Assembly (NCBI RefSeq): GCF_018326305.1
Contig: NZ_AP023415.1
Location: 1,302,001-1,366,000, forward strand
Length of the DNA: 64,000 bases
Direction of reading: 5' to 3'
Source of the DNA: Vescimonas fastidiosa
Lineage (GTDB): Bacteria; Bacillota; Clostridia; Oscillospirales; Oscillospiraceae
Shown here piece after piece: positions 52,468 through 60,775 of this stretch. Each line of letters starts with the position of its first letter. Within the stretch, counting starts at the first letter, position 1. A program made the translations under genes and the position numbers. Under the pieces are notes generated by a model. That model worked only from the letters and a program-made list of their open reading frames with translations, was not told where the DNA came from and ran no database searches.

Positions 52468-52565
52468 AAAGGAAGTTTTGGCGCCTGTTCTGTGTAATTT
52501 CAAGTTACATCCGCGCTTATTCCGGCATAAGGCATAAATATTTTTTATTATTATAAGGAGGCATT

Positions 52566-53315
52566 ATGGCACAGCAGCATCGTTCTACCCAGCGAGCATT
52601 GGATATTCTCTCCCTTCTGGCATTATGTGGTGACACCAAGGGCTACACGTTAACGGAAATTGCAACCGCGTTAGATGTTCCCAAAAGCAGTGTATCTCCT
52701 ATCATTCACACACTGGAAGCAAACCACTACCTGAAGTACTCTTCTCCTGAGGCAAAATACAGCATCGGACGCAAAGCGTTTGAGGTTGGCAGCGCGTACG
52801 TCAAAAACGACATTTTTTATTCACAGGCGATCTCCATCATGCAGAGCATTGTGGATGCATGTTCCGAAACCTGTCACATGGGTGAGCTTCAGGGGATAAA
52901 CGTGCAATACCTGATGAAAGTTGAATCACCGGAACCCATAAGCATGTTCTCTGCGGTAGGCAAGCAGATTCCTGCAAACTGTACAGCTCTGGGAAAGGCT
53001 CTCCTGTGCGAGCATACCTTGGATGAGATAAAGGCCTTGTTCAAGGACGGGCTTCCCAAGATGACAGAATACTCCGTAGCAGATGCAGAGCAGCTATATC
53101 AGCAGACCAAAATGGTCAGGAAAACACAGATTGCACGCGAGAAGGAGGAAAACTATCAGTTTATCCAGTGCCTTGCCACGCCCATCTACAAAAATGAGAA
53201 ACCCATTTTTGCGATGAGTGTTTCTGTACCCACTTTCCGCTACACAGAAGAAAAGGGTCAGCAAATTGAGAAACTTCTATTGGAGGCAAAGAAAAATCTG
53301 GAGCTGATTCTCTGA
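52566..53315 (+). CDS. IclR-family transcriptional regulator
   Basis: A 249-residue regulator starting at ATG 52566 (AAGGAGG upstream). The N-terminal winged helix is RALDILSLLALCG, then YTLTEIATALDVPKSSVSPI. The C-terminal effector domain has GELQGINVQYLMKVES, CTALGKALLC and the final MSVSVPTF. IclR members sense small organic acids or amino-acid-derived ligands. It stands between the two divergent arms of the cluster, with related sites at three promoters, so it is the probable pathway regulator. Confidence 0.92.
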   Translation: MAQQHRSTQRALDILSLLALCGDTKGYTLTEIATALDVPKSSVSPIIHTLEANHYLKYSSPEAKYSIGRKAFEVGSAYVKNDIFYSQAISIMQSIVDACSETCHMGELQGINVQYLMKVESPEPISMFSAVGKQIPANCTALGKALLCEHTLDEIKALFKDGLPKMTEYSVADAEQLYQQTKMVRKTQIAREKEENYQFIQCLATPIYKNEKPIFAMSVSVPTFRYTEEKGQQIEKLLLEAKKNLELIL

Positions 53316-53371
53316 GATTCCTTATGTTTTTTTCGCGGCCAGGATTTCTTAAGTTTTTTTTCGCGGCATAC

Positions 53372-53400
53372 TTGACAAATCATAAGCGGGGCAATATAAT
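53372..53400 (+). promoter_or_regulatory. Consensus promoter of the alanine-dehydrogenase-like gene
   Basis: TTGACA (53372-53377) and TATAAT (53395-53400) with a 17-bp spacer; the start falls at the next operator-like site. Confidence 0.88.
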
Positions 53401-53402
53401 GC

Positions 53403-53436
53403 AATTGGACGTATATAAGACTCTGTTCGCAATCCC
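53403..53436. promoter_or_regulatory. Operator-like site 3 (ald promoter)
   Basis: Starts ATTGGACGTATATAAGA and ends GTTCGCAATCCCG. It matches site 1 over about 34 bp and overlaps the transcription start. Confidence 0.65.
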
Positions 53437-53490
53437 GCACAACAAGAATAGGCTAAGTTTAGCCAAATGTTTTTTTGGGAGGTAACACTT

Positions 53491-54618
53491 ATGATTTTTG
53501 GTATTCCCCGTGAACTCAAGGACCACGAGACTCGTGTGGGGGCTGGTCTGATTCCTCGTAATGTTGCGACTCTGATTGCTCAGGGACATACGGTTTATTT
53601 CCAGAAGGGCGTTATGGAGCCCGCTGGTGTTTCCGATGAGGAATTCCTCAAGGTTGGCGCCAAGTGCGTTGACACCATGGAAGAGATTTATGAGAAGTGC
53701 GACTTCATCGGCAAGTTCAAGGACATGACTGACGGTGACATGAAGATGCCCTTCAAAAAGGGTCAGATCATCATGACTGCTTTCCACATGGCCGAAGGTA
53801 CTGCCAAGCCCGAGCAGGTCAAGATCCTGGCTGACGCTGGCGTGACCTGCATTTCCATCGAAACCTCTCGTTATCCCGACGGTTCCCGCGCAATGACCCG
53901 TCCCATGGGCGAGATTGCTGGCCGTACGGCTCCTCTGCTGGGTGGCCAGTATCTGCAGCGTCAGTACGGCGGCAGCGGTGTCTCCATCGTTCCCGTTACC
54001 GGCGCAAGAAGAGCTCGCGTTTGCATTCTCGGCGGCGGTCATGCCGGTATGTGCGCAGCACAGACTGCTGAGGGCCTCGGTGCCGAAGTGGTCGTCTTCG
54101 ATGTAAACATTCAGCGCCTGGAGTATCTGCGCACAGTGCTGAAGAACACGGATCTCCGCTTTATGAGCAAGACCGCTTTCGCCGAGGAAGTGGCTAAGGC
54201 CGACGTACTGATCAACTGCATCTATGCCTATCCCGGCATGGAAGTTCCCATCGTGACCCGCGATATGGTTCGCAGCATGCGTAAGGGTTCTGTCATCGTT
54301 GACCTGGAGGGTGAAGGCATCATCGAGACCTCCCAGTATACTACCATCAGCAATCCTTACTTCGTCGAAGAAGGCATCGTCCATGTTGGTATTACCAACA
54401 TCCCCGCAATGGTTCCTACGGCCGCCAACGAGAGCTATGGCGCATACGTTTTCCCGCTGGTACAGGATATTGCCAAGTACGGCATCAAAGAGGCCTGCAA
54501 AAAGAACTATGTCCTCAGAAGCTGCGTAGCGATGGTAAATGGCAAGATCACCCAGAAAGAGGTTGCTGATAGCCAGCATTGCGAGTATACTCCCCTGGAT
54601 CCCGATACCATGTTTTAA
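53491..54618 (+). CDS. Alanine-dehydrogenase-family oxidoreductase, altered active site
   Basis: A 375-residue NAD(P)-dependent enzyme starting at ATG 53491 (GGGAGG 8 bp upstream). Compared with alanine dehydrogenase, Arg15 (HETRVGAG), Lys74 (GKFKDM), His95 (TAFHMAEG), the nucleotide loop ILGGGHAGMCAAQ and the substrate-side Asn in ITNIPAMVP are kept. The loop holding catalytic Asp269 (VAIDQGG in Bacillus) is replaced by LEGEG, two residues shorter. Substrate or reaction may therefore differ, for example reduction or oxidation of another amino or imino acid. It opens the plus arm. Confidence 0.85.
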   Translation: MIFGIPRELKDHETRVGAGLIPRNVATLIAQGHTVYFQKGVMEPAGVSDEEFLKVGAKCVDTMEEIYEKCDFIGKFKDMTDGDMKMPFKKGQIIMTAFHMAEGTAKPEQVKILADAGVTCISIETSRYPDGSRAMTRPMGEIAGRTAPLLGGQYLQRQYGGSGVSIVPVTGARRARVCILGGGHAGMCAAQTAEGLGAEVVVFDVNIQRLEYLRTVLKNTDLRFMSKTAFAEEVAKADVLINCIYAYPGMEVPIVTRDMVRSMRKGSVIVDLEGEGIIETSQYTTISNPYFVEEGIVHVGITNIPAMVPTAANESYGAYVFPLVQDIAKYGIKEACKKNYVLRSCVAMVNGKITQKEVADSQHCEYTPLDPDTMF

Positions 54619-54656
54619 CAACTGATAGCTTAACCGGTTATCTGTTAATTCTGTAA

Positions 54657-54696
54657 GTACGAACCGCAACATAGGCTTTCTCTGTTGCGGTTCGTA
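54657..54696 (+). terminator. Hairpin after the alanine-dehydrogenase-like gene
   Basis: TACGAACCGCAACA pairs with TGTTGCGGTTCGTA around a 12-base loop. It lacks a T-run, so it may be an attenuator or operator. It contains GAACCGCAA, close to the operator half-site. Confidence 0.5.
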
Positions 54697-54724
54697 ACTT
54701 ATATAAGAGGGCTATATTGGTTTC

Positions 54725-55636
54725 ATGAATAAGCTTTTTTTCTCTTGGCCACAAAAAAATCGGGCTCTCCCCGTAATCTGCGTCTGTGTGGGGCAGGTTA
54801 TTTGGGGATTCAGCTACCTTTTTACTCGCATTGCGCAGAGCTCGGCAAGCCCGACCGTTGTTCTTTCCATGCGTTTCCTGGCCTCCTGGGTTATCATGAC
54901 CGCGTTGATTTGGAGCGGGAAAAAGTCTTTTTCCCTGAAAGGCAAAAACTTTCGCCCACTTCTGGCACTTGCACTGCTCGAACCGCCGTATTATTTTTTT
55001 GAGAGTTACGGCGTTTATTACAGCAACGCAACCTTCGCTGGCACCGTCATGGCCTTTGCGCCGGTTGTCGGTATTTTGGCAGCAATGCTGTTCTTGGGAG
55101 AAAAGCCTACTCGCAGGCAAAAGATTTTTTCCCTTTTACCCACTGCCGGCGTTATCATCATAACGTCGGTGGGCAGTTCCATGGGAATCGTCAAGCCCTT
55201 GGGTGCCATCTTTTTATTTGCATCCCAAATCGTAGCTGCCGGTATGAAGCTCTACAATAAGAAGTCCAGCGAGGAGTTCTCTTCGTTTGAGCGAACCTAT
55301 GCGATCGTAGTAGCTAACGCCATTATCTTTACTATCAAATCTATGATAGACCTACACGGTGATGTGCGAGCCTATGCGGCGCCGTTAGGAAATCCGGAAT
55401 ACGTGTTTGCGCTGGTGGTACTGTGCCTATTCTGTAGTATTGCAGCCAATCTTCTGGTGAATTATGCCTGCGGTATGATGAGCGTTACCAGAATATCCAC
55501 TTTCAGTACCATTGCCACGATCTGCTCTGCTTTTGGCGGTGTGATCTTTTTGGGTGAGCCCATTACTTGGATGACATTTTTTGGCTCAACGATCATCATC
55601 ATTGGCATATGGCAGGTAACGAGGGATGCCTCATGA
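54725..55636 (+). CDS. EamA/DMT-family transporter
   Basis: A 303-residue protein with ten predicted membrane helices in two EamA repeats. Markers are WGFSYLFTRIA in helix 1 and FLGEKPTRRQKIF and FLGEPITWMTF at the repeat ends. DMT proteins often export amino acids or metabolites. Within this cluster it may move a substrate or waste product. It follows the ald-like gene by about 107 bp with a weak ribosome site. Confidence 0.88.
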   Translation: MNKLFFSWPQKNRALPVICVCVGQVIWGFSYLFTRIAQSSASPTVVLSMRFLASWVIMTALIWSGKKSFSLKGKNFRPLLALALLEPPYYFFESYGVYYSNATFAGTVMAFAPVVGILAAMLFLGEKPTRRQKIFSLLPTAGVIIITSVGSSMGIVKPLGAIFLFASQIVAAGMKLYNKKSSEEFSSFERTYAIVVANAIIFTIKSMIDLHGDVRAYAAPLGNPEYVFALVVLCLFCSIAANLLVNYACGMMSVTRISTFSTIATICSAFGGVIFLGEPITWMTFFGSTIIIIGIWQVTRDAS

Positions 55637-55729
55637 GCAGCCTTCCCACAATTTAATAACAAAAGAACCATTCCGCATTACACATTATTTATAAAGAGTG
55701 AAACAAAATAATTAAAGGAGTTATTTGTT

Positions 55730-56452
55730 ATGGAAAAGATGCCCAAAATCGCCTTGCTGCGCTGGGACGCCGATCAGATAAGCGATGTTCTGATGAAGCT
55801 GGAAACTCTTCCCGGAAACAGCACCAACCCTGAGTCCTATCCCTTTGATGTTGCGCTGGTACACGTTAAGGGTGCAAACATGGACACAGTTGAAGTCAAT
55901 CCTTGCCAGGAGCTGCTGGATGAGTATATCAGAGTATGTAAGGAACTGGCCGCTCAGGGTGTAAAGGCTATCACCACCAGCTGCGGTTTCAATGCATATT
56001 ATCAGGAGGCTTTGGCTGCCGCAGTGCCCGAGGTGGTTTTCACCAGCTCCTTGCTGCAGGTACCGTTCGCTCAGACCATCGTGGGCAAAAACGGTAAGGT
56101 TGCTATTTTGACCGCCAACTCTAACGACTTGACTGAGGAGCACCTTGCCCGTGCCAATATCACTAACCGCGAAAATGTGCTTATTTACAGCATGCACGAG
56201 CAGCCCGAGTGGAGCCGCGTATACAGTGATCCTAACGGCCCCTTTGATTTGGACGCTGTTGCTAGTGAGGTAGTGGACGTCCTGCGCAAAGGTCTGGAGG
56301 AGCATCCCGACATCGGCGCCGTAGTCTTTGAATGCACCGATCTTCCTCCCTTCGCCTCTCGCGTGCGCGAGGAATTGGGTCTGCCTGTGTTTGATTTTAA
56401 CTCTATGGTGGGCCATATCGCCATGGCGCTGAATGTTCACAAGCTGTATTGA
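55730..56452 (+). CDS. Aspartate/glutamate-racemase-family protein
   Basis: A 240-residue protein starting at ATG 55730 (AAAGGAG upstream). Both catalytic cysteines of the cofactor-free racemase fold are present, in TTSCGFNAYYQ and VFECTDLPPF. The family covers Asp, Glu and hydantoin racemases and maleate isomerases. It could change the stereochemistry of the imported amino or hydroxy acid before the dehydratases. No substrate can be named. Confidence 0.82.
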   Translation: MEKMPKIALLRWDADQISDVLMKLETLPGNSTNPESYPFDVALVHVKGANMDTVEVNPCQELLDEYIRVCKELAAQGVKAITTSCGFNAYYQEALAAAVPEVVFTSSLLQVPFAQTIVGKNGKVAILTANSNDLTEEHLARANITNRENVLIYSMHEQPEWSRVYSDPNGPFDLDAVASEVVDVLRKGLEEHPDIGAVVFECTDLPPFASRVREELGLPVFDFNSMVGHIAMALNVHKLY

Positions 56453-56603
56453 TTCTACAAGCAAATCTCCGCAGATTGTAGATTTCCTATCATAATGATA
56501 CCGGTTGCTGTAGATTATTTACGTGGTTTGTGTACGTGCGGTCACTACAACTCACAGATAGATACAGCCTTTGAAAAACAATGGTAAGAGGAGATTGCAT
56601 GAT

Positions 56604-57923
56604 ATGATTCGGTTGACACCCTACGAGCAGGAAATGCTTGATGGTAAATACGGTGCTGCCAAGCAGGTCGCATTGCAGAAGATCATCGACTATGCGCGGA
56701 TTCTGGGCGCGGAGGAGCTGGTACCCATTACCAAGGCTCATCTGTGCTGCGGTTCCACCTGTGAACCGTCCGACTTCCCCGATGGGAATCTGGACCGCCC
56801 CGATATTCTGGCCATGGGCTACCACGACTGGCAGACCAAGCTGAAATGCCCCGGGATGGACCCCACCACCTTTAACAGCTTTAACGAGAGCACCTTCGTC
56901 ATCGATGACGTACACTGCTGTGACACATTTCAGTGGCAGTGGACGCAACAGACCCGCGAGTTTTACGAGAATAACCAGCATATCCTCGCTGATGCGGCGG
57001 CGCACGGCGTGGTAATCGGTTCCACCTGCGCCCCCTATCTGGCCGGATGGCTGCCCGTCATGGGTGAGTATTTCGTTACCACCGAATCCAGCAACGTGCT
57101 GTACTGCAACTCCGTTTTGGGCGCACGGGGCTATGGCGGCGGCGGTAACACCACCTTCTGCGCAGCGATCTGCGGCCGCGCACCCAAGTGGGGCCTGCAC
57201 CTGCCGGAAAACCGCCACGGCACCCATGTGTTCCATCTGGCCTGCGATACCAAGGACAAGACAGACTGGGATCTGCTGGGTGCCGCCGTGGGGCGTCGTC
57301 TGACTCCCAACGCCGTCCCCGTGATCTGCGGCGATTTTGAACGGCCCGATCTCATCAAGCTGAAGTCCTTCTTCACTGCACTGGCGGTGACCAGCGGCTG
57401 TGAGCTGTGCCTGATCGTGGGAGTGTCCCCCGAGGCCCAGACATATGAGATGGCTATGGGAGGCCATGAGCCCGTCGCGGAATTCACCATTACCAATGAG
57501 ATACTACAGTCCTATTGGGATGAGATTTGCTGCAAAGTGTCCGGCCCGGCTGACTATTTGCAGATCGGTTGCCCCAACTGTTCCGCCGAGGAGCTTGTCC
57601 GCATCTGGCGGTACATGAACGGGCGGAAGGTTAAGGAAGGCGTCCGCTTCTGCGTGTTCACCAACATCGCGCAGTATGCCATGGCGGAGCAGTCCCACAT
57701 TATTCAGGATCTGAAGGATTGGGGCGCGGAGGTTCTGACCAGTGGCTGCATCCTGCGTACCATCAACGTAGCCAAGGGTGCCAAGTCCATTGGTCTGTCC
57801 TCCTTCAAGCTGTGCAACGGCAGCAAGGATGAGCGGGACTGTCCCATCTATTACGGCTCCGATGAGCAGGTCATCGATGCTGCCATCAGCGGTTATTGGA
57901 AGGTTAAAAGGAGATATGAGTAA
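56604..57923 (+). CDS. Aconitase X catalytic (large) subunit, divergent
   Basis: A 439-residue protein starting at ATG 56604 (AGAGGAG upstream). AcnX features are an N-terminal LTPYEQEMLDGKYGAAKQVA, then SNVLYCNSVLGARGYGGGGN, CAAICGRAPKWGLHL, QIGCPNCSAEELVRI, and a late LTSGCILRTINVAKG with SSFKLCNG. AcnX enzymes are Fe-S hydro-lyases. Known members are cis-3-hydroxy-L-proline dehydratase in bacteria and mevalonate 5-phosphate dehydratase in archaea. This one is unusually Cys-rich (HLCCGST, HCCDTF), so it may be a separate subgroup. Its stop overlaps the small-subunit start. Confidence 0.85.
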   Translation: MIRLTPYEQEMLDGKYGAAKQVALQKIIDYARILGAEELVPITKAHLCCGSTCEPSDFPDGNLDRPDILAMGYHDWQTKLKCPGMDPTTFNSFNESTFVIDDVHCCDTFQWQWTQQTREFYENNQHILADAAAHGVVIGSTCAPYLAGWLPVMGEYFVTTESSNVLYCNSVLGARGYGGGGNTTFCAAICGRAPKWGLHLPENRHGTHVFHLACDTKDKTDWDLLGAAVGRRLTPNAVPVICGDFERPDLIKLKSFFTALAVTSGCELCLIVGVSPEAQTYEMAMGGHEPVAEFTITNEILQSYWDEICCKVSGPADYLQIGCPNCSAEELVRIWRYMNGRKVKEGVRFCVFTNIAQYAMAEQSHIIQDLKDWGAEVLTSGCILRTINVAKGAKSIGLSSFKLCNGSKDERDCPIYYGSDEQVIDAAISGYWKVKRRYE

Positions 57924-58350
57924 GAATAAGATCATCAAAGGCCGTCCCGCATGGGGGCCCGTGGTCGAGGGTTACGCCTTTGTCTGCCCCAACAGCATCG
58001 TGGGCTGGAATGGTGCGGATGTAAAGACCGGTATTGTGACGGAAAAGGGCAATGTCCATTATGGAGATAGCTTTGCCGGTAAGATCATCGTAATGCCTTG
58101 CAGCCGCGGTTCTTTGGGGTGGTCCGATATGTTCCGTAACAGCGAGTATAATGGTGTTGGGCCCATTGGCTATGTTTTCACCACGATGGACTCCAAGTGC
58201 GGCACCGCGATCTTCAACACCAGACGCCCCTGTGTTGCGGATTTTCCGGCTAACTGCGATCCCTGCAAGGAGATCCATGACGGCGACTACATCAGGCTCG
58301 ACGGCATTAACGGTACGGTGGAAATACTGACTCCCGTCGAAGGTGAATAA
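57916..58350 (+). CDS. Aconitase X small (swivel) subunit
   Basis: A 144-residue protein starting at ATG 57916 (AAAGGAG upstream), overlapping the large subunit by 8 bp. The swivel-domain signature MPCSRGSLGWSDMF contains the active-site Ser region, and VVEGYAFVCPNSIVGWNG matches the AcnX small-subunit start. The two proteins would form one hydro-lyase. Confidence 0.88.
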   Translation: MSKNKIIKGRPAWGPVVEGYAFVCPNSIVGWNGADVKTGIVTEKGNVHYGDSFAGKIIVMPCSRGSLGWSDMFRNSEYNGVGPIGYVFTTMDSKCGTAIFNTRRPCVADFPANCDPCKEIHDGDYIRLDGINGTVEILTPVEGE

Positions 58351-58373
58351 CAAATTTGAAAGGAAATACTGTG

Positions 58374-58760
58374 ATGGAATTCAAGAAAGAAAAAGTTTAT
58401 ACTCCTTTGGTTGCTACCCCTACTCACAACGTCTCCCAAGCTATCAAATATGGTAACCTGGTGTTTATCTCCGGTATGGTTGGCGAGGATGAGAATGAAG
58501 TTCTTATGGATGGTCTGGAAGCGCAATGTGAGCGTGCTTTCCTCAACATGAAGAATGTCCTGGAAGCCGCCGGCTCCAGTCTTGAGAAGGTTCTTTTCTG
58601 CCAAATCTTTATCGGCAAACGTGAAGATCGCACCATTGCCAACAAGGTGTGGGATCGTTATTTCCTGAACATGGATGTAGCCCCTGCCCGTTATACCGTT
58701 GTGGCTCCCACAGTTGCTGAGCCGTATTTGTTTGAGATTACTTGTGTCGCAGGCGTATAA
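58374..58760 (+). CDS. ridA: RidA-family imine/enamine deaminase
   Basis: A 128-residue protein starting at ATG 58374 (GAAAGGAAA upstream). The RidA pattern is clear: FISGMVGED near the N-terminus, VLEAAGSSLEKVLFC, and the closing APARYTVVAP with the catalytic Arg, plus FEIT with the conserved Glu. RidA hydrolyses 2-aminoacrylate-type enamines or imines to 2-oxo acids. Serine-dehydratase-like and AcnX enzymes both yield such intermediates, so its presence fits the pathway. Confidence 0.9.
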   Translation: MEFKKEKVYTPLVATPTHNVSQAIKYGNLVFISGMVGEDENEVLMDGLEAQCERAFLNMKNVLEAAGSSLEKVLFCQIFIGKREDRTIANKVWDRYFLNMDVAPARYTVVAPTVAEPYLFEITCVAGV

Positions 58761-58815
58761 CAAGCGCCTCCTCAACGTAATCGTTTGTAAAAGAGTAACT
58801 GATATCCTATCAGCC

Positions 58816-58864
58816 TAAGAACAAGAGACATCTCCCGTGTTTACACGTTGAGATGTCTCTTGTT
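58816..58864 (+). terminator. Terminator of the plus arm
   Basis: AAGAACAAGAGACATCTC pairs with GAGATGTCTCTTGTTC around an ACACGT-containing loop, about 55 bp after the ridA stop. Confidence 0.7.
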
Positions 58865-58888
58865 CCGTCTATATTATAATAATGAGTG

Positions 58889-59002
58889 GTTGGCGTCAAC
58901 CTGAAGGACGGCTACAACGGCGACCTGACCTCTCGTGAGGCCGGCAGCGTGGGCGGTCAGATGGTCAAGAAGATGATCGAGTCCTACGAGAAGAACCTGT
59001 AA
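58889..59002 (+). pseudogene. 3' fragment of a spore-protein (SASP) gene, copy 2
   Basis: The same C-terminal SASP codons as 30950-31066 (VGVNLKDGYNGDLTSREAG onwards to EKNL). No start codon or N-terminal half is present, and the sequence to its left is the end of the metabolic cluster. Confidence 0.85.
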
Positions 59003-59025
59003 CGGAAGCTCTCGTAAGAAGACCC

Positions 59026-59060
59026 AAGAGCGCTTTGGAGTTTTTCTCCAAAGCGCTCTT
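59026..59060 (+). terminator. Terminator of the SASP fragment, copy 2
   Basis: AAGAGCGCTTTGGAG and its complement around TTTTT, identical to the left copy. Confidence 0.8.
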
Positions 59061-59137
59061 CAGCTTGTCAAAGCCCTCCCGGGGCTTGCCGCCTCCAGGG
59101 GCGAGTCCCGGAAGGCTCCTGGTTTATTTTTTCCGAT

Positions 59138-60007
59138 TTAAGCGTGCCTGCGGTGGCGAAGCGTGTCGGCCACGAAGAGGATCACGGCAAGCCAAACAAA
59201 GGCGAAGGTGACGGCGTTGGCTTTGGTAAAGGCTTCCCCGTAGACAAACACACCCAGTAAGAGCTGGAGCGTGGGATTTACATACATGAGGATGCCTGCG
59301 GCGGTGATGCTGGTCTGCTTGATGCCGCTGGCAAAAAGCATCAGGGGAACGGAGGTCACCGCCCCGCTGAGGACCAAAAAGGCAATTTCCGAGCCGGTCA
59401 GGGAGGAAAAAGTGGTGAGCCCCGAGAACTGTGCGTACAGGATAAAGCCCAGGGCCAAGGGCAGCACCGACAGGGTCTCCATGCAGATGGAGACCTCGCT
59501 CCGGGCCCGGATACCCTTCTTCAGCGCCCCATACAGGGCGAAGCTCAGGGCGATGATAATGGCCAAATACGGCACATTGCCATAGAGCACCACGGAATAC
59601 ATGACCCCAATGAAAGCCAAAGCCGAGGACACCCACTGCACGGCGGTAAGTCGCTCCCGGAAGATCAGTGCGCCGATGAGGATGGAGAACAGGGGATTCA
59701 TGTAATAGGCCAGGCTCGCCTCCAGTATGCGCCCGGTAGTAACCGTGAGGATATAAACGCCCCAGTTTACGGAAATAAGCAGGCCGCAGCACAGGTACAG
59801 CCGGCGCTGCTTTTTATCCCGCAGAATGGCCCGAACGGCGGGGCCGTCCTTTTTTACCCATATAAACGCATAGCAGAACAGGCAGGAGAAAACTACCCGC
59901 TGGGCCAGCACATAAGCTGCGTTGACCCCGGCCAGCAGCTTCCAAAACACCGGCAGCAGGCCCCAGAGAATGTAGCAGCCTAAAACTTGTAAGGTAGAAC
60001 GGTTCAT
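59138..60007 (-). CDS. rarD: RarD-type EamA transporter
   Basis: A 289-residue ten-helix protein starting at ATG 60007. STLQVLGCYILWGLLPVFWK and AQRVVFSCLF at the N-terminus, SVNWGVYILTV, and ASLAYYMNPLFSILIG are typical of RarD. The transported compound is not established. It lies directly right of the 225-bp repeat and looks like the original chromosomal neighbour of the SASP gene. Confidence 0.9.
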   Translation of the reverse strand: MNRSTLQVLGCYILWGLLPVFWKLLAGVNAAYVLAQRVVFSCLFCYAFIWVKKDGPAVRAILRDKKQRRLYLCCGLLISVNWGVYILTVTTGRILEASLAYYMNPLFSILIGALIFRERLTAVQWVSSALAFIGVMYSVVLYGNVPYLAIIIALSFALYGALKKGIRARSEVSICMETLSVLPLALGFILYAQFSGLTTFSSLTGSEIAFLVLSGAVTSVPLMLFASGIKQTSITAAGILMYVNPTLQLLLGVFVYGEAFTKANAVTFAFVWLAVILFVADTLRHRRHA

Positions 60008-60041
60008 GGACAACACTCACTTTTAAAAGAATGGCTCTGCG

Positions 60042-60458
60042 TCACAGGACCATGACCAGGGTGCCTATGGTGATGAGGACACAGCCGACGAGGGATTTTG
60101 GGGTAAATTTTTCATGCAAGAAAACAAAGGCCAGCACCAGGGTGATGACCACGCTCAGCTTGTCGATGGGCACCACCTTGGACGCCTCGCCCATTTGCAA
60201 AGCCTTGTAGTAGCACAGCCAGGAGGCGCCGGTGGCCAGGCCCGAGAGGATAAGGAAAAGCCAGCTCTTCCGGCTGATCCCCGAGATGCCGCCCTGGCCG
60301 CCGGTGAGAAATACCATGCCCCAGGCCATAAGCACAACCACCACAGTGCGGATGGCCGTGGCCAGGTTGGAATTTACACCGTCAATGCCGATCTTCGCCA
60401 AAATAGAGGTGAGTGCCGCGAACACGGCGGACAGCAACGCGAACATAAACCACATCAT
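60042..60458 (-). CDS. Small single-repeat EamA membrane protein
   Basis: A 138-residue protein with four or five helices, one EamA repeat only. I chose ATG 60458, since GAGGGG lies 6 bp upstream. MMWFMFALLSAVFAALTSIL and LHEKFTPKSLVGCVLI mark the repeat. Such proteins usually work as dimers. Function is unknown. It lies upstream of rarD on the same strand. Confidence 0.8.
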   Translation of the reverse strand: MMWFMFALLSAVFAALTSILAKIGIDGVNSNLATAIRTVVVVLMAWGMVFLTGGQGGISGISRKSWLFLILSGLATGASWLCYYKALQMGEASKVVPIDKLSVVITLVLAFVFLHEKFTPKSLVGCVLITIGTLVMVL

Positions 60459-60663
60459 AATCATCCCCTCTTGTATTTTGCGTATTATGAAATAGGAAAT
60501 AGGAGCGGCCCCTGCTGCTTCTCGGGCAGTATAGCACAGCCATTTGACATTTTCCACCCCCGGGGAAAAGTTTCTTCGCAAATTAAAGAGCGGTGTACGG
60601 CCCCGTTTTGCAGAAAAACGCCAAACGCCAAAATAGAGCCACCCGAAATGGGTGGCTCTATTT

Positions 60664-60739
60664 TGGTGCCCCGTCGGGGATTCGAACCCCGGACACCCTG
60701 CTTAAAAGGCAGGTGCTCTACCTACTGAGCTAACGGAGC
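60664..60739 (-). tRNA. tRNA-Lys (TTT)
   Basis: GCTCCGT/ACGGGGC acceptor arms, anticodon TTT in the loop CTTTTAA, TTCGAATC T-loop and encoded CCA. Confidence 0.97.
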
Positions 60740-60775
60740 GAATATTCTCGCGGCGCGGCGCGCCGAGGAAAGGCT

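Larger units (their letters stand above)
58889..59113. repeat. 225-bp direct repeat, right copy
   Basis: Matches 30952-31176 in the same orientation and ends 25 bp before the rarD stop codon. With the left copy it brackets the metabolic island. Confidence 0.9.

Noticed and set aside
53380..54672. 430-codon minus-strand frame
   Set aside because: Antisense to the alanine-dehydrogenase-like gene, which has a consensus promoter, ribosome site and family motifs.
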